From Salarias fasciatus (taxonomy: Eukaryota; Chordata; Actinopteri; Blenniiformes; Blenniidae), in contig NC_043754.1 of assembly GCF_902148845.1 (NCBI RefSeq), positions 22,941,431-23,005,430 of the forward strand: DNA of 64,000 nt. Reading direction: 5' to 3'. A model generated the notes under the pieces. The model did not search any database, was not told the origin of the DNA, and saw only the letters and a program-made list of their open reading frames with translations. The position numbers and the translations under genes were made by a program. This document shows, in pieces, positions 1 through 10,344 of this stretch. Positions within the stretch are counted from its first letter, which is position 1. Each line of letters opens with the position of its first letter.

Positions 1-1
1 A

Positions 2-148
2 TCTTGGTTCCACACCTGTGAGGGGCCGCTGGGGTTGATGGACACGCTGCTGCGTCGGTATCGAGCCGACGACACGGGAGTGAAGACCGCCATCCCGTCG
101 CTGCCAGAGAGCACAAAGCACACGCTCAGAAAGTTCATGCAGTGGTAA
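2..148 (+). CDS. C-terminal coding end of an unidentified gene (partial)
   Basis: An open frame enters from the left edge and ends at TAA 146-148, giving up to 49 residues that finish in LRKFMQW. Seen: the frame is open from base 2, the composition is protein-like (LLRRYRADDTG, then IPSLPES), and non-coding AT-rich DNA follows the stop. It would be the last exon of a plus-strand gene whose body lies outside the window. I do not recognise the family, and the exon's splice acceptor, if inside the window, is not determined. It could also be a chance open frame. Confidence 0.45.
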   Translation, partial: SWFHTCEGPLGLMDTLLRRYRADDTGVKTAIPSLPESTKHTLRKFMQW

Positions 149-582
149 ACCGAACATTCAACACCCAATACTGTCACACAACGTTCACACAGCCGATACT
201 TCCACTGTGGCTGCCACTGTATCTTCTAGTCTGTCCTTACACACTCACTGCACCACCCAGTGGTAACAACTGGTAACGTCAGACCGAACTGTCAGCAGCT
301 TTTTCTGCAGCACAAATCATAAATGTGACCAATGGTGCAGTCCAGATAGATCATTTCTATACATTCACCTCGCTTTACAACGTGTTTCAGTTACTTTTAC
401 TCATCAAAGTTCTAATATCAAACAATACTGATAAATGTAGTAGTTCAAGTAATCATACTTTTAAGTTAGTTAAGGTTGAAGTGTTTCCAAACACCAAAAC
501 ACACAGTATGAAAACAAACATATGAAAGTGATTTTCTAAAATATTATAAAAGCTCTGGGAGAGTGAGAGCGTGAGAGAGATA

Positions 583-650
<68 letters not shown>

Positions 651-1060
651 AGAAGAAGAAATAATATAGAAGCTTTAAAATATTAAAAGGCAAACTATAA
701 TACATAGTAGTCCTTGCAATTAGAACAAATCATTACACCCAATCTAAAATACTTACTGTTTGCTTTTCAAACATCTATTTATTAATGACATGCATTAATA
801 AATAAGATGGATACACGCTTGTTTAAATGCATCCGGCATTTTTATATATGTTGATTAGCTGTTGTGATAACTAAAATGACTATTTCATCTGTAATTACTG
901 TGATGAGTTTTGAAACAATTTACTTAGGATTTACAGCTCAGCCGATTTGAAGTCTTTGTGTTGTGACTGACTTCCACAGCTCTCTGTTGACAGTTTGTTT
1001 CCTGAACGGGGCTCAGCGTGGCTCGTGTTGGTGTAGTACCACTGACCTGACACTCGTGAT
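149..1060. other. AT-rich intergenic stretch
   Basis: Apart from the GA microsatellite, I see no gene, recognisable element or conserved coding signal here. Short open frames are random. Confidence 0.6.
561..652. repeat. (GA)n/(GATA)n microsatellite
   Basis: A purine tract of GAGA and GATA units, about 90 bases, in intergenic DNA. Confidence 0.9.
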
Positions 1061-1061
1061 C

Positions 1062-1560
1062 ATGGGGGCGCTGTTGGACCTGCGGAGCGCCCCGCCTCCC
1101 GCGCCTGCGCACTGGTCCACCTCCATCCGCTCCATACCGCTGCGCGCAGGCCCGGCTGCGGCGGCGCCAGCTGCCGGCCTTCGACCTGTCGACGGCGGAG
1201 CCGGGGTTCTACTCGAGCCCGGTGGAAGCCCGACCCGCAGGCCTCGCTAGCAGCAAACCCGGAGCGCCCCCCCCGGAGTCCGCGGGCTGAACACCGAGGC
1301 CGCCTCCGCCCTCTACCGCATCTCCCTCGGATATAACCGGCTTATCCGTGCGTGACTGCCGACCGGAGCGTCATTTATTACCCGCAGCTGCGCGTCACTC
1401 GCCGCCGTCTCTCGCCACAATTTGGCGACTGCGTAAAAGCGGCTCAAAAGACGAACCGAGCGCAAAAACACCCGGGACAAAGTTTAATAAGTCCGCCGCG
1501 CCGCTGCCGGGCCGGCCGTCCCTCCGCTCCGGGAAACTTTTAATTCCTCCCCGCACAGCT
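1062..1560 (+). other. CpG island with coding-like text in more than one frame
   Basis: GC-rich, CpG-rich block. An ATG at 1062 opens a frame MGALLDLRSAPPP and so on. From about 1150 the protein-like text continues in another frame (LPAFDLSTAEPGFYSS), and after a run of eight C near 1269 in a third (LNTEAASALYRISLGYNRLI, stop near 1354). No single frame holds all three parts. Either this is a promoter island whose frames are chance, or a small gene with two indels or an unseen intron. The product is not recognised. Confidence 0.35.
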
Positions 1561-1569
1561 GACGTGACT

Positions 1570-2870
1570 TTTAGGGTTAGCTGTTGAGCTAACTTCTGTT
1601 ATTAAAAAAAAAAAAAAGAAGCTCCAGTCAAGAGTCAGAAAACCGCTAAGCAGCAGCCCGGGGCGGTGCGAGCGGGGCCGGGCCGCAGGTCCGCGGGGAC
1701 AGCCTGTCACTCAGGCCCCGGTACCAGCGAGCGGAGCTCCGGGAGAGCCGAGGAGTCCACAAAAATTAACAGTTTGAAAGATTTTTACAACATAGTCCTT
1801 CAACAAATAAAGAGCCAGTGAGCCAGGCGGCGAAATAGCGCCGCGGTCCGGCCGCTGGGGGAACTGCAGTTGGGCACAGCCAGGTGGGGAAAAAGCACCG
1901 CCTTCTGGCCGCTGGGAGAACTGCAGCTGTGTGCACATCAAATTGAAAGTCAAAACAAATTAAAATAAAAAAAGATATTTAAAATATATACATATAAGTT
2001 GTCATGTCAACATTTTGGGAGCATATTCAGTAACATTTTACAGATTTCATATATTGACATATATTTGACTGCAATGAATTGAGCAAATTCAAAATGTTGA
2101 AATACTTGTACAGACTTGTAATTTTTCTGTATTTCTACAATTTCCTTTCAGTTTCGTCCATCTTGTCAGCATTTTCCATGATAACTGCAGAGACCCGCTA
2201 GCTAAGTGGGAGGACACTTATTGTTTTGTTGAGGAGTGCATTTTCACAATAATCCAAGTAAAATCACATCATTTCTGCTTTTCTGTTACAGAAAAGTGTT
2301 TTAGGTTTACACAGGAACATTGGAAACTGACATCTGTTGACACAGAGACGTCAGATGTGTAGAACAGTGCCATTGTTTCGTGCTGTGAATATTAAGTGAC
2401 AAGAACATACACAGATTATTAATCTGATTGACTATCAGCTCCATAATAAGGAGCCATGCCCCTCTGGAGGCCGCCATTGTTATTATCCATCTCAGCCATA
2501 GTGCCCATGAGCAGGAGCAGTTTTACTGAAAAGTTGTGTTTTCAATGGCCTCAAAGCAACAAAACCAGCTAAACTGTTAAAGGCCTGGGGGGAAAACGAA
2601 ATAAAAGAAACTGAGATAACTTTAAAATAAGTGAGGGTAGGCGGGTGAAATGGCTCAAACATCTCTACTAAATGATTTACAACCTGTCAAAAACAAACAA
2701 ACTGTCAGAAACAACTAGAAAGTTTTCAAGTTTGAAGTTGTTGAAGCTAAAAGAGGTTAAAGAGGAGGAGAGAAGGAGGAGGAGGGACAGTCCGGCCTCC
2801 TTCAGCTGTTTATCTACTTTAAATCTGTCTCTGTTTGAAACTCTCTGTCTCCATGTTTTGAACCCCCTCC
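1570..2870. other. Intergenic, no gene seen
   Basis: An A-run near 1602-1617, then two near-identical GC-rich words (GGCCGCTGGG.GAACTGCAG at about 1849 and 1908) and AT-rich DNA. I find no coding exon. Confidence 0.5.
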
Positions 2871-2879
2871 TCCATGTTC

Positions 2880-3052
2880 TGAGCCGTCTCCGTGCCTCCA
2901 CTCCGCCCCGCTTCGCTCGGAGCTCCGCGCTCCGCTCAGCGGCTCTCCCGTCCCTCGCAGGCCGGCGGGGACGCACCGAGCGGCGGGGAGCGGCGGGGAG
3001 CGGGTCGGCGGCATGTCGCGGAGATCCGGAGCCGCCTGGATGTGACTGGAAG
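2880..3052 (+). promoter_or_regulatory. CpG-rich promoter and probable 5' non-coding exon of the SCHIP1-like gene
   Basis: A second CpG-rich block ends in a good splice donor (GGAAG|GTGGGT, exon end 3052). The next acceptor in the same direction is GGTTGACAG at 4242, just before the ATG of the SCHIP1-like gene. I infer that this is its first, untranslated exon. The transcription start is not resolved. Confidence 0.5.
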
Positions 3053-4250
3053 GTGGGTGACGGAGCGCTGCTCGGCCCGGGGCAGGACGCACATGTCTGC
3101 ATGTTGTCCCGCTTTAAAGGCTTTGAGCTGCAGGAGAAGAAACACTGAGGGAGTTTAACCCCGGATTATTAAAAAGAGGATATTTCATATTTATGGAAAC
3201 AGGAAGCTCTTAATCACACAGTTCAATCTGACAGGGGGAAAGCAACAGAAAAACTCCACATTCCTGATACGTTTCCCTTTGTTTTATTGTAAGAAGCTGC
3301 AAATACACTATGAATAAGTTCATATCTAAAACAAGAACTTTTTAAGACAACTTAAAATCATCAGCAGTGCTGCAGAGTACAGTGAAATGTAGGAGACAGT
3401 CCTTTTCTTTTACAGAAATATATATATATATATATATTTTTTTTTTACACATTGTAATGTCATCATAGGACATCAGGCGGACTGTTTTTGGCCCAGTCGC
3501 CACATGTTGGACATCTCTATTTTCTGCATTTTGGATAATAACGATCCATGGGGAATTTCTGCGGTTCCTCCTGTGTGCTGTGGGTGGCAGTAGTGAGACG
3601 AGGCAGTGTGAAAACTCCAACTATTTTATATTGATGTTATATCTACCAGCTACTGAACAGTTAACTCTGGATTACATTCCCCATGAGTTTAAAGTCAAAG
3701 TTACATTTGTGATTACTTTGGATGGAAAAAAACTAGTTGAATACGTTCATTTCTTGCTTCGTGTTTGGATTGTAGTCACAGACAACTAAGAACTATTAAA
3801 AGTTTTTTGAGTTGCTCAACTGGATTCTGCAGATAAAAAGTAGCTAGTTATTTGGTAAGGTTTTATATTACTCGTATAGTTTAGCATTAGCTGAGCTGTC
3901 CGCAGTGCCTGGGTCAGTTTAATAGCAGGGTGAAGTTACGTCAGTTACAGGGAGGAAGATGCTCTATAATCTGAATGTTCTGCCCGAGCCCTCTACGCCC
4001 TGAGCGTGGTTCCTGCAACGTCGATGCAAAACTTTGTGATGGGACCGCACAGAGGTTCCACACTTTGTGTCAGTCATCATGACCTTGTTTAAACCCAATG
4101 TTTCTAATCTGAGGTCGTCAGTGCGGGATAAAACAGGTTGTAGCGTCTCCATTAATCATCCTGTGAAGATGTTTTGATTTGAGCATCTTCTTAGTCTCTA
4201 TAAGTTTTGCTGGTTTACTTTGAGTGCCCTGCTGGTTGACAGAGACGAGG

Positions 4251-5107
4251 ATGGAGGGGGAGAAAGAGACGGCGGAGGAAGAGGAGGAGGAGCTTCCTCA
4301 TCACCATGCAGCTGCGTCCTCTGTGGACTTCCAGGACCTTCCCATCATGCACTGGGAGGAGCTGAGCGAGCGGATAGCTGAGCTGGAGAAACAGGAGCAG
4401 GAGAGGAGGGAGCGGGACAAGGTGACTACATTTCCCATCAGGCTTTGGTCCTCCTCCGCCTCCTGAGGAGAATCAGTGAAGAGTGGAAGTCCAGCCTCAG
4501 GTTTAGCAGAGCAGCCTGAGGACGGGTGAACGGTAGAAAACACATTAGCAGGATCAGAATGTTCAGCAGTGCAGCAACAGTTTCAGAACCTTCAAACTGT
4601 ATGAACTGGATCATGAAAGGATCCAGAACATGTGCTGCAGCTAACAGGAAGAGTTCAGACAGCAGCTTCGTTAATGTCGTTAGCAGATTCAAGCTAAAGC
4701 ACATCTCTAGAGAACCATCACAGACTTCAGGGGACGATGTCCTGTTTGAAGACATCATATCCGCGTCATATGTCTCCATCCTCGGATATCAGGATCTGTG
4801 TTTGACGGAGCGTCTGTGTCCCTGCAGCGGGTACCGGGGCTGAGTCGAGGGGGAATCTGGAGCGACGTCTGGGACCAGCAGGAGGAGGAGGAGGACTTCA
4901 GGAGGTGTCGAGTTTCTGTCGTCACCTCACGGTAACGCAAAGTGACACCTCCTGACACGACTGCTGGGTTATGTTGTTTATGGACGAATCCGTGAATGAA
5001 TTCAGAAACACAAACTATAATATCTACGATAAGTAGGCATTAGAACTACAGAGGCCCCAGTACAGACCCCTGTGGAACACCACATCACAGATCAACTGTA
5101 TTCATGG

Positions 5108-5190
<83 letters not shown>

Positions 5191-6747
5191 TGTGTGTGTG
5201 TGCTGACAGCCTCCAGAGGAACCTGCAGCTCTGCTTCATTAACAACAGTGAGAGTGATGAAGAGGAGCAGGCAGCGGATCAGAAGGTCGGCCCTTCTTTT
5301 TGGAAGCTTCTCTTTCCGCAGGTGACGAGTGTCACTAAGTCACCGCGTGATGTCACTTCCTGCAGGTTACCGCGGCAACAGCACACAACGGCCTGAAACA
5401 GGAAGTGGTTTCAACGCTGAGAGCGCTGCGAGACCAGCTGCTGTCTGAACAGCGGGAGGAGGTGTGTGTGTGTGTGTGGCTGTGTTTCCTTTGTCATTGG
5501 GTTGTTGTGTTGGAGGGGGGCTACAGTACTATAGTATATTTAATATTTCAAGCAAAGCGGTGTGAGATTTGTGTGTCTAATTGCGTGTGTGCATGCATAT
5601 GGCTGTTCCAGCAAGGTCCCTGCAGCAGCTGTGCTTCTGGGTGGAAACATCTGGATGTGGGGGACCTGCGGCAGCGTTCGGTTCTTCAGCTCAGCAGTTT
5701 GAGAGCAACACTTCAACACAACGTTCACGGTGAACAAAGTTTCTCTTCCAGCAGCCATGTGAGCACGGTTAGCTGAGCAGTAATGTTAGCCTTGCACTCA
5801 GTTCATCGCTCCGCCAGCTTTAACTTAGCAGCGTCTTTAGCGTAGCAATTCAATTCAATTCAGCTTTATTTATGAAGTGCCAATTAGAACGTGGTCGTTT
5901 CTAGACACTTTTACAGAGAAAACCCAACAGATCCACATGAACAAGCATAAGCGACTGTGGAAAGAAAAAACTCCGTTTTAACAGAAAGAAACCTTTGCAG
6001 AACCAGGCTCAGAGGTGGCGGCTTTCTGCTGTTCCAGTTGGGGTGAGGGGACAGAGAGAGAAGGAGATAGAACAGACAGTTTCTTGTATCTACATACATT
6101 TCATATATAAACAGAGAGAACATAGGCTACAAGAGGAACAATCATCAATGACATGTAGTAATAGAATGAAATTACATTGAAACGAGAGAAGGAGCAGAGC
6201 TGGGAGCCGGTTCCACATGGCAGGAGTCCAGGGTTCAGTAAACACTTACACCCACTGGGTCCGGGTTACCTCAGTTAATCAGTGGAGCAGCTGTTTTGAT
6301 TGATGCCCAATTAGAATTGCACCCATTGAATCCAGGCCGTCTCATTAGACCAATGATCAGCCGCGATTGATGTTCTATCTGCGATCCCTCAATCACGGCT
6401 CTAGTCCTCCTAAGAGACAACCTCTTCGTCCAGGGTTTTGGTGTTCTGGCAGCATTTTTAGCTTAGCAGCGTCTTCACCTTAGCAGCGTCTTTAGCGTGG
6501 CATCGTCTTTAGCTTAGCAGGAGAGTCTTTAGCGTAGGGGCGTCTTTAGCATAGTGGCGTATTTAGCTTAGGAGCGTCTTTAGCGTAGCAGCGTCTTTAG
6601 CGCAGCAGCGTGTTCAGCCAATTCTTGAGCTCTTCTCACTGTTCTCTTCCAGCTCTGAGCTCGGAGCTGGTGACACACCTGCTGATCCGGGACCAGCTGA
6701 GGACGAAGCAGGACGCCATGCTGCTGGACGTCCAGGACCTGACCTAA
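4251..6747 (+). CDS. Schwannomin-interacting protein 1-like (SCHIP1 family)
   Basis: SCHIP1 proteins bind NF2/schwannomin and act in cortical cytoskeleton signalling and at axon initial segments. Coding exons 4251-4421, 4828-4931, 5210-5321, 5366-5461, 5612-5729 and 6653-6747 join with matching phases (0,2,0,0,1) into 231 residues. An acidic N-terminus (EEEEEE) is followed by a WEEL..RIAELEKQEQERR segment that matches the SCHIP1 MDWEALEKHLAGLQ region. Next comes SRLQRNLQLCFINNSESDEE, matching SCHIP1 [20 protein letters not shown]. The C-terminal coiled coil ends LLIRDQLRTKQDAMLLDVQD, matching [20 protein letters not shown], and stops just after DLT, where human SCHIP1 runs on about 20 residues. 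It lacks the long middle part of mammalian SCHIP1 (487 aa), so it is probably a divergent paralogue rather than SCHIP1 itself. The exon 3 acceptor lies directly after a (TG)n tract. Confidence 0.85.
5106..5201. repeat. (TG)n/(TGCG)n microsatellite
   Basis: About 95 bases of TG then CGTG units. It ends about 8 bases before the acceptor of SCHIP1-like exon 3. Confidence 0.95.
5810..5847 (+). repeat. Left remnant of a TTTAGCGTAGCAGCGTC tandem array
   Basis: About two units of the same 17-20 base word that forms the array at 6440-6612. The LINE tail at 5848 separates the two parts. Confidence 0.6.
5848..6440 (-). mobile_element. L2-like LINE 3' tail, reverse orientation
   Basis: Starts with AATTCAATTCAATTCAG and CTTTATTTATGAAGTGCCAA, the reverse complement of the AATTG-repeat 3' ends of fish L2-type non-LTR elements. 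No reverse transcriptase remains. It lies in the last intron of the SCHIP1-like gene. The right border is approximate. Confidence 0.6.
6440..6612 (+). repeat. Minisatellite, unit about TTTAGCGTAGCAGCGTC
   Basis: Eight or so degenerate copies (TTTAGCTTAGCAGCGTC and variants) in the last intron of the SCHIP1-like gene. The array ends about 40 bases before the final exon. Confidence 0.8.
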
Positions 6748-7505
6748 GCCATGGGGGGAGCGGGAGCTGGGAGAGACCACCGGAACCGGGACTACCGGGA
6801 ACTGTGCACAAACGGGACGCTTTGAAGGAACTAAGCCAAGACTTTGGGATTCCTTCACGTTAGCAGTAACAATTCAACTTCTGCTCAGGGCATGCTAACG
6901 CTAGCTACTTCTCATAACAGATTAAATTAAATACAGGAAATAGTCTGTGTACGCCCATGTTAATGCTACACAGACAGGCGGCAGCACCTACTAGTGGCTC
7001 AACATGAAAACTAGATTGTTTTCAACATTTCTTATGTTTCCATGTGAACGAAAACCGTTTTCAAAATGATAACATCTGTGCTTGAAACATGTGAATGGGA
7101 GATGAGAGTTAAAATCCCAGAAGCTATAAAGCTACCCGTATACCCCCATGCTGTGTTCGGGTCACGTAGGACATTTGAAACCTGTGAGCATGAGATATTT
7201 GGACTTGGTCAGAGGTTAGAAAGACAACTCGGTTTGGTTTTTGACATTTAAACACATTTTATATTTCAGTCTGAAATCAGATGCAAAAATGTTTTTATTT
7301 TGATAATCATTTACAGGAAGAGCGTGTCTTCCTGTTTGAAGCCTCCCACTGGATCAATCTTCCTGTTTGGTTTTCCAATCAGATGTGCTAACATGAGGAA
7401 AGCTGTGATTTCAGATTTATTACACATCAACTGATTCTTTTGTTTTAGACTTCTAAATTTTAAAATAAAAATCAAAACAGAGAATCTCTATATTTCGCCA
7501 TGGCG
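6748..7505. other. 3' flank of SCHIP1-like gene
   Basis: Probable 3' UTR followed by AT-rich DNA. No other gene is seen. Confidence 0.5.
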
Positions 7506-7509
7506 TTAA

Positions 7510-7922
7510 AGGTGCTGTAGGCAGGATTCGGGATCTCCGCCATCTTGGTTAGGGTTACCTAAGCAAGATGGCGATTTGACCCATCTAAGATGGCGATTTG
7601 AAACTCAGCACAGCCAATCCTGTCCTGTTTTCTCTGACATCACGCCCTTACGCAAGTTAAGCCCCTTCCACAAGAACGTGCGACGAACGCCCCTCGACCA
7701 ATCACGGTTAAAGCCTAATGGGCTCTCCTGATTGGTCAAAGATACCTGGAGCTGTGGAGATTCCTTTTCAGCTCAGAACAGAGACAGATGGAAACGCTGC
7801 GCCCTCGCGGTAGTGCAGTTATTCTACACTCCTAAAGGATTATCAATGGATACTCTAACATTTAATCCAAAGAAAAAACAGAAAAATTAGCATTGACTAG
7901 CAAAATCCAGCCTACAGCACCT
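7510..7922 (-). mobile_element. TTAA-flanked MITE, family A, copy 1
   Basis: 413 bp bounded by TTAA on both sides (7506-7509 and 7923-7926). Inverted ends read AGGTGCTGTAGGCAGGATT and its complement. It is highly similar along its length to copies at 49121-49533 and 62489-62900, but in reverse orientation to them. It has no coding capacity. The TTAA target and AG-starting ends suggest a Kolobok-like non-autonomous element. piggyBac also uses TTAA but normally starts with CCC. Confidence 0.85.
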
Positions 7923-8501
7923 TTAATTCGCTTACCGGATGCTAACATTAAAGTTTGGAAAGGTTTTCTTTTCAAAATGTGAAGAAAACTGTTTTGACTA
8001 CAAACAATTCAGTTAAATTCCCATTTTTTAAAACATATTTTATGATTTATATTCAGTTACACAAAACAGAAAATGACAAAATACACAAAATGAAAACTCA
8101 CATAAAACTTTTCTCATTTGTTTGGAATTTGCAATTCTGCTCTGACATTTTCTTTATGATTTATGAGCTACTGTTATGAATATTAAGGGCTGAAATGTTT
8201 CGGTTTTTGTGTAGTAAATGTCTGATTTATGGACATTTCAGTTTTAATCAAACAAGGAGGAGTATTCTTTGGAGATTCTCATGTTTTTTATGTTATTTAC
8301 CCCCCAAATAAATACTAAAACTACATTTTTTTCATGAAAGAAATAAATATCTGAATGTATGAAAGTGATACTTTTAGTTGTGAGAGAAGAAGCAGGTCGA
8401 TAGATTGAACTTTTAAAACAGCAGATTAAAAAGCTGTTTGAACTCAGTGTTGCCGCCACAGGACAGAGGTGGAACTGCATCCACATTATTAACCTCCTTA
8501 A

Positions 8502-9174
8502 AGCGATACTTCAACATTTTGGCAAATTGGCCCATCTAGGGCAATTCGGTAGTCATTTAGAACAGCATACTTACTTTTTTTGTGAGAACGAGCTGTTGTT
8601 TATTCAGCGGTGCGTCTGAGGAGAGCTTCACGGCGGACATAATGGAAGTGGACGGTACAGTTGCTTCCCTCGTCAAACTCATCAAATACACAATCCAACA
8701 ACCCCAAAACACACTTTGGTGGACACGTTATAATCCGCACATTCACTACGCTGTGAAACACCAACAAATAATATTGTAGCATTACGACATTGAAGCAAAT
8801 ATTGGGAACTACTTTTTCTTTTGAGATCACTACGCCCAGACGCCATGTTTAGTAAGTAGTTCCGTCTTAGCAATCTTCGCAAAAAAACGCTCAATCTCGT
8901 AATTTTGCATTAATATTTCACAGCGTAGTGAATGTGGGGATTATAACGTGTCCACCAAAGTGTGTTTTGGGGTTGTTGGATTGTGTTGGATTGATGAGTT
9001 TGACGAGGGAAGCTACTGTACCGTCCACTTCCATTATGTCCGCCGTGAAGCTCTCCTCAGACGCACCGCTGAATAAACAACAGCTCGCCCTCACAAAAAA
9101 AGTAAGTATGCTGTTCTAAATGACTACCGAATTGCCCTAGATGGGCCAATTTGCCAAAATGTTGAAGTATCGCT
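8502..9174. mobile_element. TTAA-flanked foldback DNA transposon with ~255 bp arms
   Basis: The left arm (8502-8757) and right arm (8919-9174) are near-perfect reverse complements around a ~160 bp centre. The element is bounded by TTAA at 8498-8501 and 9175-9178. The ends read AGCGATACTTCAACATTTTG. Short open frames in the arms are mirror images and not genes. The right arm carries a short extra GTTGGATTGT-type duplication. Confidence 0.88.
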
Positions 9175-9312
9175 TTAACTACCGTAATAATTTAATTATA
9201 TCTAAAAATATTTGTTTACCTTGAATGTGCATATTTATACAGATTGTTTTTAAATTTCAGCTTTAAAAAGTATTTTTAATAAAATATTTATCTTCTGAGG
9301 AAGATCTGAGTC

Positions 9313-9339
9313 TTTTTTTTTTTTTTTTTTTTTTTTTTT
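9313..9339. repeat. Poly(T) tract
   Basis: 27 consecutive T, possibly the antisense tail of an old retroposed copy. No element could be assigned. Confidence 0.9.
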
Positions 9340-9479
9340 ACATTTTAACCGTGATCTTTTTCAACTCCACAATAAAGGAAAAGATTATTTATGTAATGAC
9401 TCTAATATATGTAAAGTGTAACAGTTTGAAATAAATTCTGAGGAAAAAAGAGCTTTGCTTTCCAGTTCTGTTTGAGGCG

Positions 9480-10010
9480 TCGAGTTCTGGAGTTTCACTA
9501 TTTTTTTGTCCATTTTGTTTTTGATTTATTTTGTTGCTTTTGTATAGTGTGTATTGGTGTTGTTGGCATTGTTTTGTGTAGTTTTCTGTCTGTAGGGCTG
9601 TTTTAATTTTGTTTTGGTTTGTGCTATTTTTTTTAGTTTTCTCTTAATCAGTGTGTACTTTTGTGTGTCATTTTGTCTATAGATTATGTGGATTCGCATA
9701 GTTTATGGAGGTTTGTATAATCTTAGTGTAGATCCTTAATTATTTATGACATTTTGTGCAGTTTGTGTGAGGTTGTGTTGTTTTTATGTACTTGTGTCTA
9801 GTTTTTGTGTAGCCTTGTGTATTTTAGGTTTTTAGTAGTTGTAGTGTTGTTTTTATGTAGGTTAATTTAGTGTAGATTTGTGTTCATGTGGGTTTTTTTG
9901 TAGTTTTTGTTTTGTGTTGTTTTGTGTAGGTATTTGTAGTTCAGTGCAGATTTTTGTTGTTCATGGAGGTTTTTTTATGCAAGTTTAGTGTTGTTTTGTG
10001 TAGTTTGCTG
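9480..10010. repeat. Degenerate TTTTGTGTAG-type low-complexity repeat
   Basis: Many imperfect copies of a 10-20 base word such as TTTTGTGTAGTTTTGTG. T/G-rich on the plus strand and non-coding. Confidence 0.7.
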
Positions 10011-10344
10011 CTGAAATTCACACACGGTCTCTTTTTTTTTGTTTTACTCTGAACTCTGAAGGAAAACAGTTCATGAATGGAAATTGAAATGTGTCGTGTT
10101 TTTACCAAAGAGTTCTCACCCGAAGGTTTACAGGCTCTAACGTTTAACCTTTGTGATGGAGTGGCGAGGGCGACCAACTGTCTTCCACTTGGAAGTTGTA
10201 TTTTTAACTAAAACGAAAGGTGCAGTGGACAAACGGGCGGACTCTCGCCGAGTGCCTGTGTTTGATTCCCGTCATCACCAGAGTGTTCAAACAGGGCAGC
10301 GGTGCTGAAGCTGAGGGGAGAGAGACCAGGATGAAGCAGAGCTG

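Noticed and set aside
2672-3158. Frames of 90-158 residues on both strands
   Set aside because: They cover a CpG-rich promoter and probable untranslated exon. Both strands are equally open and none shows a domain.
7506-7926. Assignment of the TTAA elements to piggyBac
   Set aside because: The target fits, but the ends start with AG rather than CCC/CCY, so Kolobok-like is the better guess. Neither is proven.
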